A stretch of DNA of 64,000 bases. Source: Erwinia rhapontici (GTDB lineage Bacteria; Pseudomonadota; Gammaproteobacteria; Enterobacterales; Enterobacteriaceae). The DNA lies in contig NZ_VRKO01000018.1 of assembly GCF_012271765.1 (NCBI RefSeq), forward strand, positions 1-64,000, in the 5' to 3' direction. Positions 27,092-36,129 of the stretch are shown here, piece after piece. A program made the position numbers and the translations under genes. Each line of letters begins with the position of its first letter. Position 1 is the stretch's first letter. The notes beneath the pieces were generated by a model that saw only the letters and a list, made by a program, of their open reading frames with translations, was not told the origin of the DNA and searched no databases.

Positions 27092-27547
27092 TTATTCAGG
27101 CTTGCCCAAAATCGCTTTTAGATCCTGCTTCAGCGAGGACATCTGGCTGGCATACTGCTCTTTACGTTCTGCATCTTCAATTAACTGCACTATCGTCTCA
27201 GACAACGTACTATTTCGACGCTGCGCAAGACCAGCCAACCGCTGCCAAACCAGATATTCCAGATCGATAGATTTCTTACGCGTATGCTGATGTTCGGCAT
27301 TAAAATGACGTTTGCGACGCGCACGGATAGTCTGCTTCATGCGATTTTCAAGCAGCGGATTAATATGCTGGCTGATCCATTTCAATACCTCTACTGGTCG
27401 ATTTTCCATCACCAGTAGCTCATCGACGGCGGCCTGCGCTGCACTTGACTCGATATAACGCGTGATCAATTCACCTTCACGGTGTTTTTTGACCAGGTAT
27501 TTCCATTTCCATCCGCTTTCAAGATTTTCCAGTTGCTGGTATTTCAT
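27092..27547 (-). CDS. matP: macrodomain Ter protein MatP
   Basis: A 151-residue DNA-binding protein that recognises matS sites and organises the Ter macrodomain, linking it to ZapB/FtsZ. It has the N-terminal four-helix domain ([21 protein letters not shown]), the ribbon-helix-helix part ([34 protein letters not shown]) and the C-terminal coiled coil that pairs dimers. Length agrees with E. coli (150). MukBEF, which MatP displaces from Ter, is encoded 30 kb away. No matS site was found by eye. Confidence 0.96.
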   Translation of the reverse strand: MKYQQLENLESGWKWKYLVKKHREGELITRYIESSAAQAAVDELLVMENRPVEVLKWISQHINPLLENRMKQTIRARRKRHFNAEHQHTRKKSIDLEYLVWQRLAGLAQRRNSTLSETIVQLIEDAERKEQYASQMSSLKQDLKAILGKPE

Positions 27548-27691
27548 CGGAATCTCATGCTGACCACATTACGAATTAAGAATAACAGCTTTTTTTCATC
27601 AGGCTGTAAAGAAAACAGGGACATCAGCGTCAATGTTAACGCAAGCAGCGCAGATGTGCATGTGCACTGTGCTTAACCGGCTGAAATATTG

Positions 27692-27697
27692 TATAAT
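27692..27697 (+). promoter_or_regulatory. -10 element of ycbZ promoter
   Basis: A perfect TATAAT, 36 bases before the TTG start of ycbZ. The -35 at the expected distance is poor (around 27668-27674), so an activator or weak basal expression is likely. Confidence 0.55.
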
Positions 27698-27732
27698 GCC
27701 GCTTTTAATCATCTAAGAAAAATACGATAACT

Positions 27733-29493
27733 TTGACCAACAACCGATTAGAGTGGCGCGCCCTACAGCCCGATACAGAACGCTTCCAGCATCTCCTCTC
27801 GCAGGCCTATGCTGCCGATACAGAGTGCTTTGCATCCGTGCAGGCACGCCTGTTTAATGGCTTGAGCCTGCTACTGCAAACCCCGGCCAAAGTACCGCTA
27901 ATGCTGGTCAAAAGCCCTGAGAGCGCTGAATATCTCGCTTTATTGCAGGATATTCTTTCCTCTCTTACTGTCGATGATGATGATGTTCCGGCCTTATTTG
28001 GTGGCCAATATGACATCAGCGAACACGCGGTAAACTGGCGTCCGGCGGAAAACGCTGCGGATAATTTCGCCAGCGAAGGGGGAGTTCATCAGGCTGAATG
28101 GATTGAAGCCGAACAACTCTTTGGCTGTGTACGCATCCATCAGTCTACGATAACGCTGTCACCAGGTCTGGTACATCGTGCCAATGGCGGAGTATTGATC
28201 CTGTCAATGCGTGCCCTGATGGCGCAACCGCTGCTGTGGCTGCGGCTAAAACAGATCATGGTTAATCAACGGTTTGACTGGTATTCCCAGGATGAAACCC
28301 GTCCTCTGCCATTAGCGATCCCATCCATGCCAATGCAGTTCCGCCTGGTACTGGTGGGTGAACGCGATGTGCTGGCAGATTTCCAGGATATGGAGCCTGA
28401 ACTGGCAGGGCTATCGCTGTACAGCGAGTTCGAAGACAATATTCAACTCGTGGACGAAGAGGAATTCAACCACTGGTTACAGTGGGTGCAAAGTGTTGCC
28501 CACAGTCTTGGCTATCCCTCTCCTGCGCCTGATTTCTGGCCAGTGTTGATCCGTGAGGCCGCACGCTATACCGGCGATCAGGATACCCTTCCACTGGATC
28601 CTCAATGGCTGGGCCGACAGTTACAGGAAGCCGCACTATACAGCGAAGACAACCAGCTCACTGCCGAAAATCTTCAGGATGCCCTCAGCACGCGCGAATG
28701 GCGTGAAGGTTTCCTGCCTGAGCGCATTCGTGACGAGATCCTGCTTGATCAGATTCTGATTGAAACAGAAGGCGAGATGATCGGTCAGATCAACGCCTTA
28801 TCGGTCATGGAGTTCCCAGGCCATCCTCGCGCATTTGGTGAACCTTCACGCATTAGCTGCGTCGTTCATGTAGGCGATGGTGAGTTCACCGACGTAGAGC
28901 GCAAAGCCGAGCTTGGCGGTAATATTCATGCCAAAGGTATGATGATCATGCAGGCATGGCTGATTGCAGAGCTGGAGCTTGAGCAACAGCTGCCGTTTTC
29001 TGCCTCAATCGTTTTTGAGCAATCCTACTCCGAAGTCGATGGTGACAGCGCCTCCCTGGCTGAGCTGTGTGCACTGATCAGTGCCCTCGCCTCACAGCCG
29101 CTCAATCAACAGCTGGCTGTGACGGGTTCCGTCGATCAGTTTGGTCGCGTGCAGCCTGTTGGCGGGCTGAATGAAAAAATTGAAGGCTTCTTCCACATCT
29201 GTAATCAACGCACATTAAGCGGAACCCAGGGGGTCATTATTCCTGCGGCCAATGTGCGTCACCTCTCGCTTCAGCAGGAGGTGGTTGATGCCGTTCGTGA
29301 AGGTAAATTCCATCTGTGGGCCGTCTCCAGCGTTGATGAAGCTCTGCCGCTGTTAACGGGTGTAGAGTGGGACAAAGAGACAGGAGCGTGCCTGTTACGT
29401 TCGATTCAGGACCGTATCGCACAGATACTTCACCCTGAACCACGCCATCGACCGTGGCCGTTGCGTTGGTTAAACTGGTTTACGCCCGGCTGA
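27733..29493 (+). CDS. ycbZ: YcbZ/LonH, Lon-like protease lacking an active ATPase module
   Basis: A 586-residue protein of the Lon-2 group. The C-terminal third is a Lon proteolytic domain with the catalytic Ser in DGDSASLAELCALISALA and the Lys in VGGLNEKIEGF. The N-terminal part is a degenerate AAA-like region (SPGLVHRANGGVLILSMRALM, RLVLVGERDVLADF) without a Walker A. The start is TTG at 27733, matching the E. coli N-terminus (M-T-x-x-x-L-x-W-R); no ATG fits better. It lies just upstream of fabA, whose control sites begin before its stop codon. Confidence 0.93.
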   Translation: MTNNRLEWRALQPDTERFQHLLSQAYAADTECFASVQARLFNGLSLLLQTPAKVPLMLVKSPESAEYLALLQDILSSLTVDDDDVPALFGGQYDISEHAVNWRPAENAADNFASEGGVHQAEWIEAEQLFGCVRIHQSTITLSPGLVHRANGGVLILSMRALMAQPLLWLRLKQIMVNQRFDWYSQDETRPLPLAIPSMPMQFRLVLVGERDVLADFQDMEPELAGLSLYSEFEDNIQLVDEEEFNHWLQWVQSVAHSLGYPSPAPDFWPVLIREAARYTGDQDTLPLDPQWLGRQLQEAALYSEDNQLTAENLQDALSTREWREGFLPERIRDEILLDQILIETEGEMIGQINALSVMEFPGHPRAFGEPSRISCVVHVGDGEFTDVERKAELGGNIHAKGMMIMQAWLIAELELEQQLPFSASIVFEQSYSEVDGDSASLAELCALISALASQPLNQQLAVTGSVDQFGRVQPVGGLNEKIEGFFHICNQRTLSGTQGVIIPAANVRHLSLQQEVVDAVREGKFHLWAVSSVDEALPLLTGVEWDKETGACLLRSIQDRIAQILHPEPRHRPWPLRWLNWFTPG

Positions 29494-29505
29494 TCGGACT
29501 TGTCC
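29488..29505 (+). promoter_or_regulatory. FadR-like activator site of fabA
   Basis: CTGATCGGACTTGTCC resembles the FadR operator (TGGTCNGACC core) and is nearly the same as the E. coli fabA site. In E. coli FadR bound here activates fabA. The first bases overlap the ycbZ stop codon. Confidence 0.65.
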
Positions 29506-29523
29506 GGCGTACACGTGTAAGCT
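29506..29523 (+). promoter_or_regulatory. FabR-like operator of fabA
   Basis: The palindrome-like GGCGTACACGTGTAAGCT matches the known FabR box upstream of fabA and fabB in enterics, which represses unsaturated fatty acid synthesis according to acyl composition. It lies directly next to the FadR-like site and 39 bases before the fabA start. Confidence 0.65.
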
Positions 29524-29561
29524 AAACTCCCTGCTTCATTAAAATAAGGCTTATTGAAAAC

Positions 29562-30080
29562 ATGGTAGATAAACGCGAATCCTATACAAAAGAAGACCTG
29601 ATTGCCTCTGGTCGCGGTGAACTGTTTGGCGCGGAAGGCCCGCCATTGCCAGCTGGCAATATGTTGATGATGGACCGCGTGGTTAAAATGACCGAAGACG
29701 GCGGTAACTACGGTAAAGGCTTCGTTGAAGCTGAACTGGATATCAATCCTGACCTGTGGTTCTTCGGCTGCCATTTTATCGGTGACCCGGTCATGCCAGG
29801 CTGCCTCGGCCTTGATGCTATGTGGCAGTTGGTTGGTTTCTACCTCGGCTGGTTAGGCGCTGAAGGTAAAGGTCGTGCGTTGGGCGTGGGTGAAGTGAAA
29901 TTTACCGGCCAGGTTCTGCCAACCGCGAAGAAAGTGTCTTACCGTATTCATTTCAAACGCGTTATCAACCGTAAACTGGTGATGGGCGTGGCAGATGGCG
30001 AAGTACTGGTCGATGGTAACGTGATTTACACCGCTACTGACCTGAAAGTGGGCCTGTTCAAAGACACCACCGCGTTCTAA
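29562..30080 (+). CDS. fabA: 3-hydroxydecanoyl-ACP dehydratase/isomerase
   Basis: A 172-residue hot-dog-fold enzyme that dehydrates 3-hydroxydecanoyl-ACP and isomerises trans-2- to cis-3-decenoyl-ACP, the branch point to unsaturated fatty acids. The active-site His71 ([14 protein letters not shown]) and Asp85 ([10 protein letters not shown]) are present. Length matches E. coli exactly. A palindromic repeat element and a shared terminator follow before the convergent rmf. Confidence 0.98.
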   Translation: MVDKRESYTKEDLIASGRGELFGAEGPPLPAGNMLMMDRVVKMTEDGGNYGKGFVEAELDINPDLWFFGCHFIGDPVMPGCLGLDAMWQLVGFYLGWLGAEGKGRALGVGEVKFTGQVLPTAKKVSYRIHFKRVINRKLVMGVADGEVLVDGNVIYTATDLKVGLFKDTTAF

Positions 30081-30104
30081 GTCTCTCACTGCTTTCTGAT
30101 ATCC

Positions 30105-30222
30105 AAAATAATTCGAGTTGTATTAAGGCGGCAAAAGAAGGAATCCCGATGAGCTGAGTGAAGTCAGTGATTCGGGTGACTGAAAGCAGCCAACGCAGAG
30201 ACAACTTGAAGTATGAAGGATA
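30105..30222. repeat. palindromic intergenic repeat (YPAL-like)
   Basis: About 118 bases whose ends are imperfect inverted repeats (AATTCGAGTTGTAT at the left, ACAACTTGAAGTAT at the right). An internal inverted segment GATGAGCTGAGTGAAGTCAG carries the GAATCCCG/CGGGTG arms. Such elements with CAACTTGAAGTATGA ends recur between genes in Yersinia, Serratia and related genera, where they are called YPAL or YPAL-like. It could fold into a long cruciform or RNA hairpin at the 3' end of the fabA transcript. Confidence 0.6.
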
Positions 30223-30227
30223 AAAAT

Positions 30228-30256
30228 GAAAACCTCCGCATAAGCGGAGGTTTTTC
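30228..30256. terminator. bidirectional terminator between fabA and rmf
   Basis: Stem AAAACCTCCGC/GCGGAGGTTTTT with a 4-base loop and T runs in both directions. It serves the convergent fabA and rmf transcripts. Confidence 0.88.
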
Positions 30257-30273
30257 CCTTTCTCTGACAGGTG

Positions 30274-30441
30274 TTACGCGGTAACCGACCTGTCCTCCAT
30301 GGCTTGTCGCCAACCTCCCAACCAGTGAGATCGAGCATCCAGCATTTGATACGGACACATCTCTTTTGAGCGTCCTGTAATGCCTGCGTGATAACCCCGT
30401 GATTGTGCCCGATCCAGGCGATCTCGTTTCTGTCTCTTCAT
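30274..30441 (-). CDS. rmf: ribosome modulation factor
   Basis: A 55-residue basic protein that starts MKRQKRDRLDRAQSRGYHAG and contains GRSKEMCPYQ and SHWLGGWRQAMED, nearly the same as E. coli RMF over its whole length. It joins 70S ribosomes into inactive 100S dimers in stationary phase. The ribosome site GAGGG lies about 10 bases before the ATG. Convergent with fabA, as in E. coli. The overlapping 97-codon frame (30164-30457) on the same strand is a shadow of this gene. Confidence 0.95.
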   Translation of the reverse strand: MKRQKRDRLDRAQSRGYHAGITGRSKEMCPYQMLDARSHWLGGWRQAMEDRSVTA

Positions 30442-30646
30442 GCCGCGTTTCCCTCATTTAGTCTGGTGGAATCTGGTGGAAAGATACAGTGGTTACGTTT
30501 CGCGCAACCACTCATAAGTTCTACCGCGACTTTCAGTAAAGATCAACGCGCAAATTTCACGCCAATGTCATGAATGTGTATCAAACCCATGATGATTTCT
30601 CGCCACTGCTCGCTGAAAAAACACTGCTATCTGACTGAATGGCAAT

Positions 30647-30697
30647 AAAAAAGCCTTTGATGCCACAGAAATCAGGTTCTGCAACAATCAAAGGCTT
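30647..30697 (-). terminator. terminator of the pqi operon
   Basis: On the minus strand an 11-bp perfect stem AAGCCTTTGAT/ATCAAAGGCTT with a 25-base loop is followed by TTTTATT, about 20 bases past the pqiC stop. Confidence 0.8.
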
Positions 30698-30718
30698 AGT
30701 ACGTTAGTTAATTTTTTC

Positions 30719-31276
30719 TTATTGTTCGCGAATTATCGCATTAGCGACCTGCCCCGCAATCTGCTGCCATCCTTTAGCCAGGGTTCTTACTAACCCATCG
30801 TAACCATCTTCGCTTTGCGGTAGTACCAGCGTAAACGGCTGCTTTTGCAGTTTCCCATTGTGTTCAAGTATCCATTCACCACTGATCACCGCCTGTCCAT
30901 CATAGCGACCATGGAAACCCGTTACGGTGACATTGAGCGTATCGTGTTGCTGTCCCAGTGGAGAAGACGAGACCAGCGCTCCCGGCAACGCCGTGCTGAG
31001 ATTGGTCACCAGCGTTTGCTGCAACTGTTGATCCAGCGGGCTGGCCCACTGGTTATTCGCCGCTATCACGAACTGGACATCATTGCTCTGGTAGACCACA
31101 CCATTCCCGGCAAGGTAATCCGGCACCGATACGCGTTCTATCCATACTGGCGTCGCCACGTTCCGACTGGCCACAACAGCCGTGCTGCCCGCCGTTGGCA
31201 ATTGGTAGTAAGCCGTTTTGGGGGTGCTGCAAGCACTCAGTGCCAGCACAAAAGCTACGGGGATCCATTTCATCAT
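30719..31276 (-). CDS. pqiC: lipoprotein PqiC, outer-membrane part of the Pqi system
   Basis: A 185-residue lipoprotein with a short signal sequence and lipobox LSAC-S (Cys near residue 16), followed by the ABC-type transport auxiliary domain. Conserved blocks are VPDYLAGNGVVYQ and NLSTALPG, with TLNVTVTGFHGRYDG further on. PqiC (YmbA) forms a ring at the outer membrane and receives the PqiB tunnel that carries lipids across the periplasm. It overlaps the pqiB stop by a single base. Two Met codons in a row leave the start uncertain by one residue. Confidence 0.93.
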   Translation of the reverse strand: MMKWIPVAFVLALSACSTPKTAYYQLPTAGSTAVVASRNVATPVWIERVSVPDYLAGNGVVYQSNDVQFVIAANNQWASPLDQQLQQTLVTNLSTALPGALVSSSPLGQQHDTLNVTVTGFHGRYDGQAVISGEWILEHNGKLQKQPFTLVLPQSEDGYDGLVRTLAKGWQQIAGQVANAIIREQ

Positions 31277-32916
31277 TATTTCGCCCTCTTCGGCTGTGGG
31301 TCCTGACCGGGTTTGGCTTCGAATACCAACGCATTACTCTTGGTGTTGAGCGTTTTTAATACAGGCTGCAATTCACGCAGGACCTGATCGAGACGCTGCA
31401 TATCTCCCACCATCTTATTGTAAGCCGGTGAGCCTGGCTGGAAGCCCTTCATGCTGCGATTCAGTTCACGCAGCGTGCTTTGCATATCCGCCGGTAGCTC
31501 TTTCATCGACTGGCTGGAAGTGATCTGATTAAGACTGTCGAGCGTTTTCTGCATTTCACGCAACGTACGCTGGCTCTCTTTCAACGTGCCGGTCGCTTCG
31601 TTCAGCAACGGATTCAGCGGCAGACTGTTAATCTTATCCAGAGATTCCATCAGCTTCTGCTGAATTTGCGCCAGGCCACCGCTGACCGTTGGGATCAGCT
31701 GATAGTCAGCAAACGTTGTCGGACCGCTAACAGGTTTCGCGTTGTTGTAGAAATCGAGATCGACATACAATGCGCCCGTCAACAGATTGGCAGACTTCAG
31801 TGAAGCTCGTAGCCCACTTTTGATACCGTCTTTCAGATGCTGCTCAATATTGAAATCATTACCTAAGCGATTCTCGAAGCGGTCCGGTTCAATACGGATC
31901 AGAACTGGAATGCGGTAATCATTATTCAGACGCTGAGCAAGGCCTGGCATGGTAAATGGTACCTCCGCGACCGTCCCCAGACGGATACCGCGGAACTCGA
32001 CTGGCGCGCCTTTTTGCAGACCACGAATAGAGTCGTTAAAGAACAGCAGGAAGTCTTTGTGTTCGGTATAGAGTGAATCCTGAATGCTGCGCTGGTCGTT
32101 GAACAGCCGGTATTCCGCTTTGTTTTCAACCCGCTCGCCGCGCTCCCAGCCTTCTGGTACATCAAAGCTGACACCACCGCTGAACAGAGTCGTCAGCGAT
32201 CCCATCTCCACACGCATTCCTGAAGCCGACATATCCACCGCTATTCCGCTGTCTTTCCAGAAGCGAACGTTGCTGGTCACCAGGCGGTCATAAGGTGCGG
32301 AAATAAACAACTGATAGGTCATCATGCGCTTGTCCGCATCAAAGGCGCTGGTTTCAACAGACCCCACGCGATAACCACGGAACAGCACCGGGTCACCCGC
32401 ATTAAGCTGGCCTGCTTTTTCACTGTCGAGGGTAATGCGGATACCTTTAGCATCCAGCGGCGCCAGTGGGGGTGAATCCAGCAGTTCATACTGCGCCGCT
32501 TTTTCACCTTTGGCCCCCGGCTGAAGTTCAATGTAGGCACCCGACAGCAGCGTTCCCAGCCCGGTGATCCCTTCACGACCAATAGCGGGTTTCACCACCC
32601 AAAAAGCGCTGTCTTCACGCAGCAGTTTTTCCATGCCGGAATTAAGCCGTGCCTTGATTTCCACATGGTGCAAATCGTCAGTTAGCACGGCACTTTCGAC
32701 CACCCCGACGTTAACGCTGCGGCTTTTAATCAGGGTTTTCCCCCCTTCAATACCTTCAGCGTTGGTCGTAATCAACGTAACTACCGGGCCCTGATGGCTA
32801 AAGTGATAAAACAAAATCCATGCGCCTATCAAGACGGTGACGATGGGGATGATCCACACCGGCGACCAGCGCTTTATCTTATCTACCGTGGCTACGCCGT
32901 GGTTATTGTCCGTCAC
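31276..32916 (-). CDS. pqiB: PqiB, periplasm-spanning MCE protein
   Basis: A 546-residue inner-membrane-anchored protein with one membrane helix (WSPVWIIPIVTVLIGAWILFYH) and three MCE domains, recognised by repeated GLxxGAPVxxRGxxxGxV-like turns (GDPVLFRGYRVGSVE, GAPVEFRGIRLGTVAEV). A long C-terminal helical needle follows (LKESQRTLREMQKTL to the end). It forms a syringe-like hexamer for lipid transport and is paraquat-inducible in E. coli. A GTG at 32916 with a GAGGAG ribosome site is the best start. It lies inside the end of pqiA, giving a 14-base overlap; a start 19 codons further upstream lacks support. Confidence 0.92.
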   Translation of the reverse strand: MTDNNHGVATVDKIKRWSPVWIIPIVTVLIGAWILFYHFSHQGPVVTLITTNAEGIEGGKTLIKSRSVNVGVVESAVLTDDLHHVEIKARLNSGMEKLLREDSAFWVVKPAIGREGITGLGTLLSGAYIELQPGAKGEKAAQYELLDSPPLAPLDAKGIRITLDSEKAGQLNAGDPVLFRGYRVGSVETSAFDADKRMMTYQLFISAPYDRLVTSNVRFWKDSGIAVDMSASGMRVEMGSLTTLFSGGVSFDVPEGWERGERVENKAEYRLFNDQRSIQDSLYTEHKDFLLFFNDSIRGLQKGAPVEFRGIRLGTVAEVPFTMPGLAQRLNNDYRIPVLIRIEPDRFENRLGNDFNIEQHLKDGIKSGLRASLKSANLLTGALYVDLDFYNNAKPVSGPTTFADYQLIPTVSGGLAQIQQKLMESLDKINSLPLNPLLNEATGTLKESQRTLREMQKTLDSLNQITSSQSMKELPADMQSTLRELNRSMKGFQPGSPAYNKMVGDMQRLDQVLRELQPVLKTLNTKSNALVFEAKPGQDPQPKRAK

Positions 32917-34177
32917 TTGCAGGCTCCTCAGTCTTCTTTTCTTGTATCCGGTCCCAGGTGAGACGGGGATCAAACGTCATGGCGGCAAACATCGTCAGGA
33001 TCACCACCAGGGCAAACAGCACCGCACCACTGGCTGGATAAATACTCATCAACTGCCCCATTCGCACCAGTGCCGATAACACGGCAATCACGAATACGTC
33101 AATCATTGACCAGCGCCCGACGAACTCAACAACCTCATATATTTTATGCATTTTATCACTGTCGTCCCGGTTGCTGTCGCGCTCGTTGGCATGCCAGCAC
33201 AACCAGCCGATGGCCATCATTTTCAGCGTTGGGACCATGATACTGGCGATAAAAATCACCAGCGCCACCGGGTAGGATCCATCACTCCACAGCAGGATCA
33301 CGCCAGCCATAATGGTTGAGGTGATTTTATTGCCCAGCGCCTCGGTAATCATGATCGGCATCAGATTGGCCGGGATATAGAGCAAGATTGATGTCATCAA
33401 TAAAGCGAGTGTCCATTGCAGGCTGTGCTTTCGTCTGACATGCCCATGAACCCCACAGCGCGGACATTCCAACGTATCGCTGGCGAGTACCGCAGTACAA
33501 CAACTGCAGGAACGCAGCCCCTGACGCAAGCCACTCACGGCGGGTAATGGCGTGAAGGGAAGCACAGGCAATGGGGCGACCCGCAGCCATAATGTACGGC
33601 GATCAATACACTGAAACGCTCTGAGCTGTAACAGGCAGAACAGGCACCAGGGGATAAAACTGGTGCCAATGCCGATATCACCATAAGCCATAAGCTTTAC
33701 AAAGCTCACCAACACACCGGCGAGAAAGATCTCCGCCATGCCCCAGGTTTTCAGCTGAAACAGCACGCGTGCCAGAGTGCGTTTCAGCCCCTGTGGCAAC
33801 GTAATATCATTCACTAAGAGCAGGATCACCAGCATACAGAAGGCCGGAACCCCCTGAACAAACAGCAAAAACAGCGTCGCAAGGCTACTGTAGTCATCGG
33901 AAATCATCACCTGAGGTATTTTGGTCAGGGTGATTTCACTGCTGAGTCCGGCAACATGCATATTGATGAAAGGGAATAAGTTAGCCAGCAGCAGCATAAA
34001 CAGTGCTGCCAGCGCATAGGCCGTTGGCCGCTTTCGCGGCTCAACCCAGTTAGACTGAAGTGTGGTATGACAACGTGGGCAGCTTGCCTTGCTGCCCGGC
34101 CGGATATCTGGCAACTGTGTCATCAGGTCACACTGTGGGCAAAGCATCCATTGATGCGCGTGGTGCGACGAACACAT
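32903..34177 (-). CDS. pqiA: PqiA inner-membrane protein
   Basis: A 424-residue integral membrane protein with two PqiA repeats of about four helices each. Each repeat begins with paired zinc-ribbon Cys motifs: CPQCDLM and CPRCHT in the first, CSCCTAVL and CPRCG in the second. It is thought to feed lipid to the PqiB tunnel. Upstream uup is only 32 bases away on the same strand, so rlmKL-uup-pqiABC may be co-transcribed; pqiABC is a SoxRS-controlled unit in E. coli. Confidence 0.95.
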   Translation of the reverse strand: MCSSHHAHQWMLCPQCDLMTQLPDIRPGSKASCPRCHTTLQSNWVEPRKRPTAYALAALFMLLLANLFPFINMHVAGLSSEITLTKIPQVMISDDYSSLATLFLLFVQGVPAFCMLVILLLVNDITLPQGLKRTLARVLFQLKTWGMAEIFLAGVLVSFVKLMAYGDIGIGTSFIPWCLFCLLQLRAFQCIDRRTLWLRVAPLPVLPFTPLPAVSGLRQGLRSCSCCTAVLASDTLECPRCGVHGHVRRKHSLQWTLALLMTSILLYIPANLMPIMITEALGNKITSTIMAGVILLWSDGSYPVALVIFIASIMVPTLKMMAIGWLCWHANERDSNRDDSDKMHKIYEVVEFVGRWSMIDVFVIAVLSALVRMGQLMSIYPASGAVLFALVVILTMFAAMTFDPRLTWDRIQEKKTEEPASDGQ

Positions 34178-34209
34178 ACCTGACCCTCGATAATTTCAGA
34201 ACAGCAGTA

Positions 34210-36123
34210 TCAGGCGCCGTTGCTTAACGACTCCAGGTATTCCCAACGTTCGAAAGCGACTTCCAGCTCCTGTTCAGCCTTGGCGAGCGAATCCAGTACA
34301 GGCTGGGTCACATCATGGGGCTGGTTGAAGAAGTTAGCATCGGCAACCTGCGTCTGATACGTTTCAAGACGGACTTCCAGCTCTTCCATTTTCTTCGGCA
34401 GTTGTTCGAGTTCACGCTGCAAATTGTAGCTTAACTTAGCCGCAGGTTTTTTTGCGGCGTCAGTTTTTGCGTTTTCCTGACGCGGCTGCGCACTGGTGGA
34501 TTTTGCGCTGGCGCGGTTTTGTTTATAGGCACTACGCTGCAGCTGCGCATCGTGGTAGCCGCCAACAAACGCACCGATTTCACCATTGCCTTCAAAGATC
34601 CAGCATTCGGTCACGGTGTTATCAACAAACTGACGATCGTGGCTCACCAGCAGAACGGTGCCCTGATAACCATCAACCAACTCTTCCAGCAGCTCAAGCG
34701 TTTCCACATCGAGGTCGTTGGTCGGTTCATCGAGGATCAGCAGGTTGCTTGGCTTAAGGAACAGACGTGCCAGCAACAGGCGGTTACGCTCACCACCAGA
34801 CAAAGCACGCACCGGCGTCATCGCGCGTTTAGGGTGGAACAGGAACTCCTGCAGGTAGCCCAGCACGTGGCGTGGCTTACCATTTACCATCACTTCCTGT
34901 TTACCCTCTGCCAGGTTGTCCATGACCGTGCGATCCGGGTCCAGGTCCGCGCGGTGCTGGTCAAAGTAGGCGACTTCAAGCTTGGTGCCAATATGCACGC
35001 GGCCGCTATCAGCCTTGAGCTCATCGAGCATCAACTTCAGCATGGTCGTTTTGCCACAGCCGTTAGAGCCGATCAGGGCAATTTTATCACCGCGTTGTAC
35101 CTGGCGGGAGAAATCACGCACCAGTTGTTTACCACCCACCGCATAGCTGACGTTTTCCAGCTCGAAGACAATCTTGCCGGAGCGAGAAGCCTCTTCGACC
35201 TGCATATTGGCTTTACCCATCACTTCACGGCGATCGGAACGCTCACGGCGTAACGCTTTAAGCGCACGAACACGCCCTTCGTTACGCGTACGGCGCGCTT
35301 TGATGCCCTGACGGATCCACACTTCTTCCTGCGCCAGTTTGCGGTCGAATTCGGCGTTCTGCATTTCTTCAACACGCAGCGCTTCTTCCTTGCTGGTCAG
35401 ATACAGATCGTAATCGCCCGGCCAGGAAACCAGCTTGCCACGGTCCAGATCAACAATGCGCGTCGCCATGTTGCGAATAAACGAACGGTCATGCGAAATG
35501 AAGATGATGCTGCCCTGGAATGTTTTCAGGAACGTTTCCAGCCAGTCGATAGTTTCAATATCGAGGTGGTTAGTGGGTTCATCCAGCATCAGCACTTTCG
35601 GATTGCTGACCAGCGCGCGCCCAAGCGCAGCTTTACGCAACCATCCACCGGATAATGAGGACAGCTCGGCGTCCCCATCCAGACCGATTTGTTGCAGCAC
35701 ATCGTGAATACGGCTTTCCAGCTGCCACAGATTCTGGTGGTCAAGAATGCCCTGTAAGCGCGCCATCTCATTCAGGTTTCTGTCGCTCGGATCGTCCATC
35801 ACTTTATGCGAGATCGCGTGATAGGCTTTCAGGTGTTCCGCCTGCTCTTCCACACCTTCCGCGACAAAATCATACACCGAGCCCTGCACATTACGTGGCG
35901 GATCCTGCTGGAGGCGTGCCACCACCAGGTCCTGCTCATAAATAATGCGCCCATCATCCAGCGGTTGTTCGCGGTTGATGATCTTCATCAGGGTGGATTT
36001 ACCCGCCCCGTTACGTCCAACCAGACAAACACGCTCGTTTTCTTCGATGTGCAGTTCAGTGTTATCCAACAGCGGCGCATCGCTGAATGAGAGGTAAGCG
36101 CCATGAATACTGATTAGTGACAT
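34210..36123 (-). CDS. uup: ABC-F ATPase Uup
   Basis: A 637-residue soluble protein with two ABC domains and no membrane part. The Walker A motifs are GRNGAGKST (about 37) and GSNGCGKTT (about 353). The signatures are LSGGWLRK and LSGGERNR, and both Walker B motifs read LDEPTN(H/D)LD. The C-terminal ~90 residues form the Uup coiled coil that binds DNA in E. coli. ABC-F proteins act on the ribosome; uup mutants show more precise transposon excision. It lies six bases after rlmKL. Confidence 0.96.
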   Translation of the reverse strand: MSLISIHGAYLSFSDAPLLDNTELHIEENERVCLVGRNGAGKSTLMKIINREQPLDDGRIIYEQDLVVARLQQDPPRNVQGSVYDFVAEGVEEQAEHLKAYHAISHKVMDDPSDRNLNEMARLQGILDHQNLWQLESRIHDVLQQIGLDGDAELSSLSGGWLRKAALGRALVSNPKVLMLDEPTNHLDIETIDWLETFLKTFQGSIIFISHDRSFIRNMATRIVDLDRGKLVSWPGDYDLYLTSKEEALRVEEMQNAEFDRKLAQEEVWIRQGIKARRTRNEGRVRALKALRRERSDRREVMGKANMQVEEASRSGKIVFELENVSYAVGGKQLVRDFSRQVQRGDKIALIGSNGCGKTTMLKLMLDELKADSGRVHIGTKLEVAYFDQHRADLDPDRTVMDNLAEGKQEVMVNGKPRHVLGYLQEFLFHPKRAMTPVRALSGGERNRLLLARLFLKPSNLLILDEPTNDLDVETLELLEELVDGYQGTVLLVSHDRQFVDNTVTECWIFEGNGEIGAFVGGYHDAQLQRSAYKQNRASAKSTSAQPRQENAKTDAAKKPAAKLSYNLQRELEQLPKKMEELEVRLETYQTQVADANFFNQPHDVTQPVLDSLAKAEQELEVAFERWEYLESLSNGA

Positions 36124-36129
36124 AAAAAC

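Noticed and set aside
27092-27547. matS sites expected with matP
   Set aside because: No GTGAC-N3-GTCAC-type motif was found by eye; a computed search is needed before claiming any.
30164-30457. 97-codon minus-strand frame
   Set aside because: Overlaps rmf in another frame; rmf matches RMF over its full length, so this one is the shadow.
34519-35253. 244-codon plus-strand frame
   Set aside because: Opposite-strand shadow of uup, with no recognisable domain.
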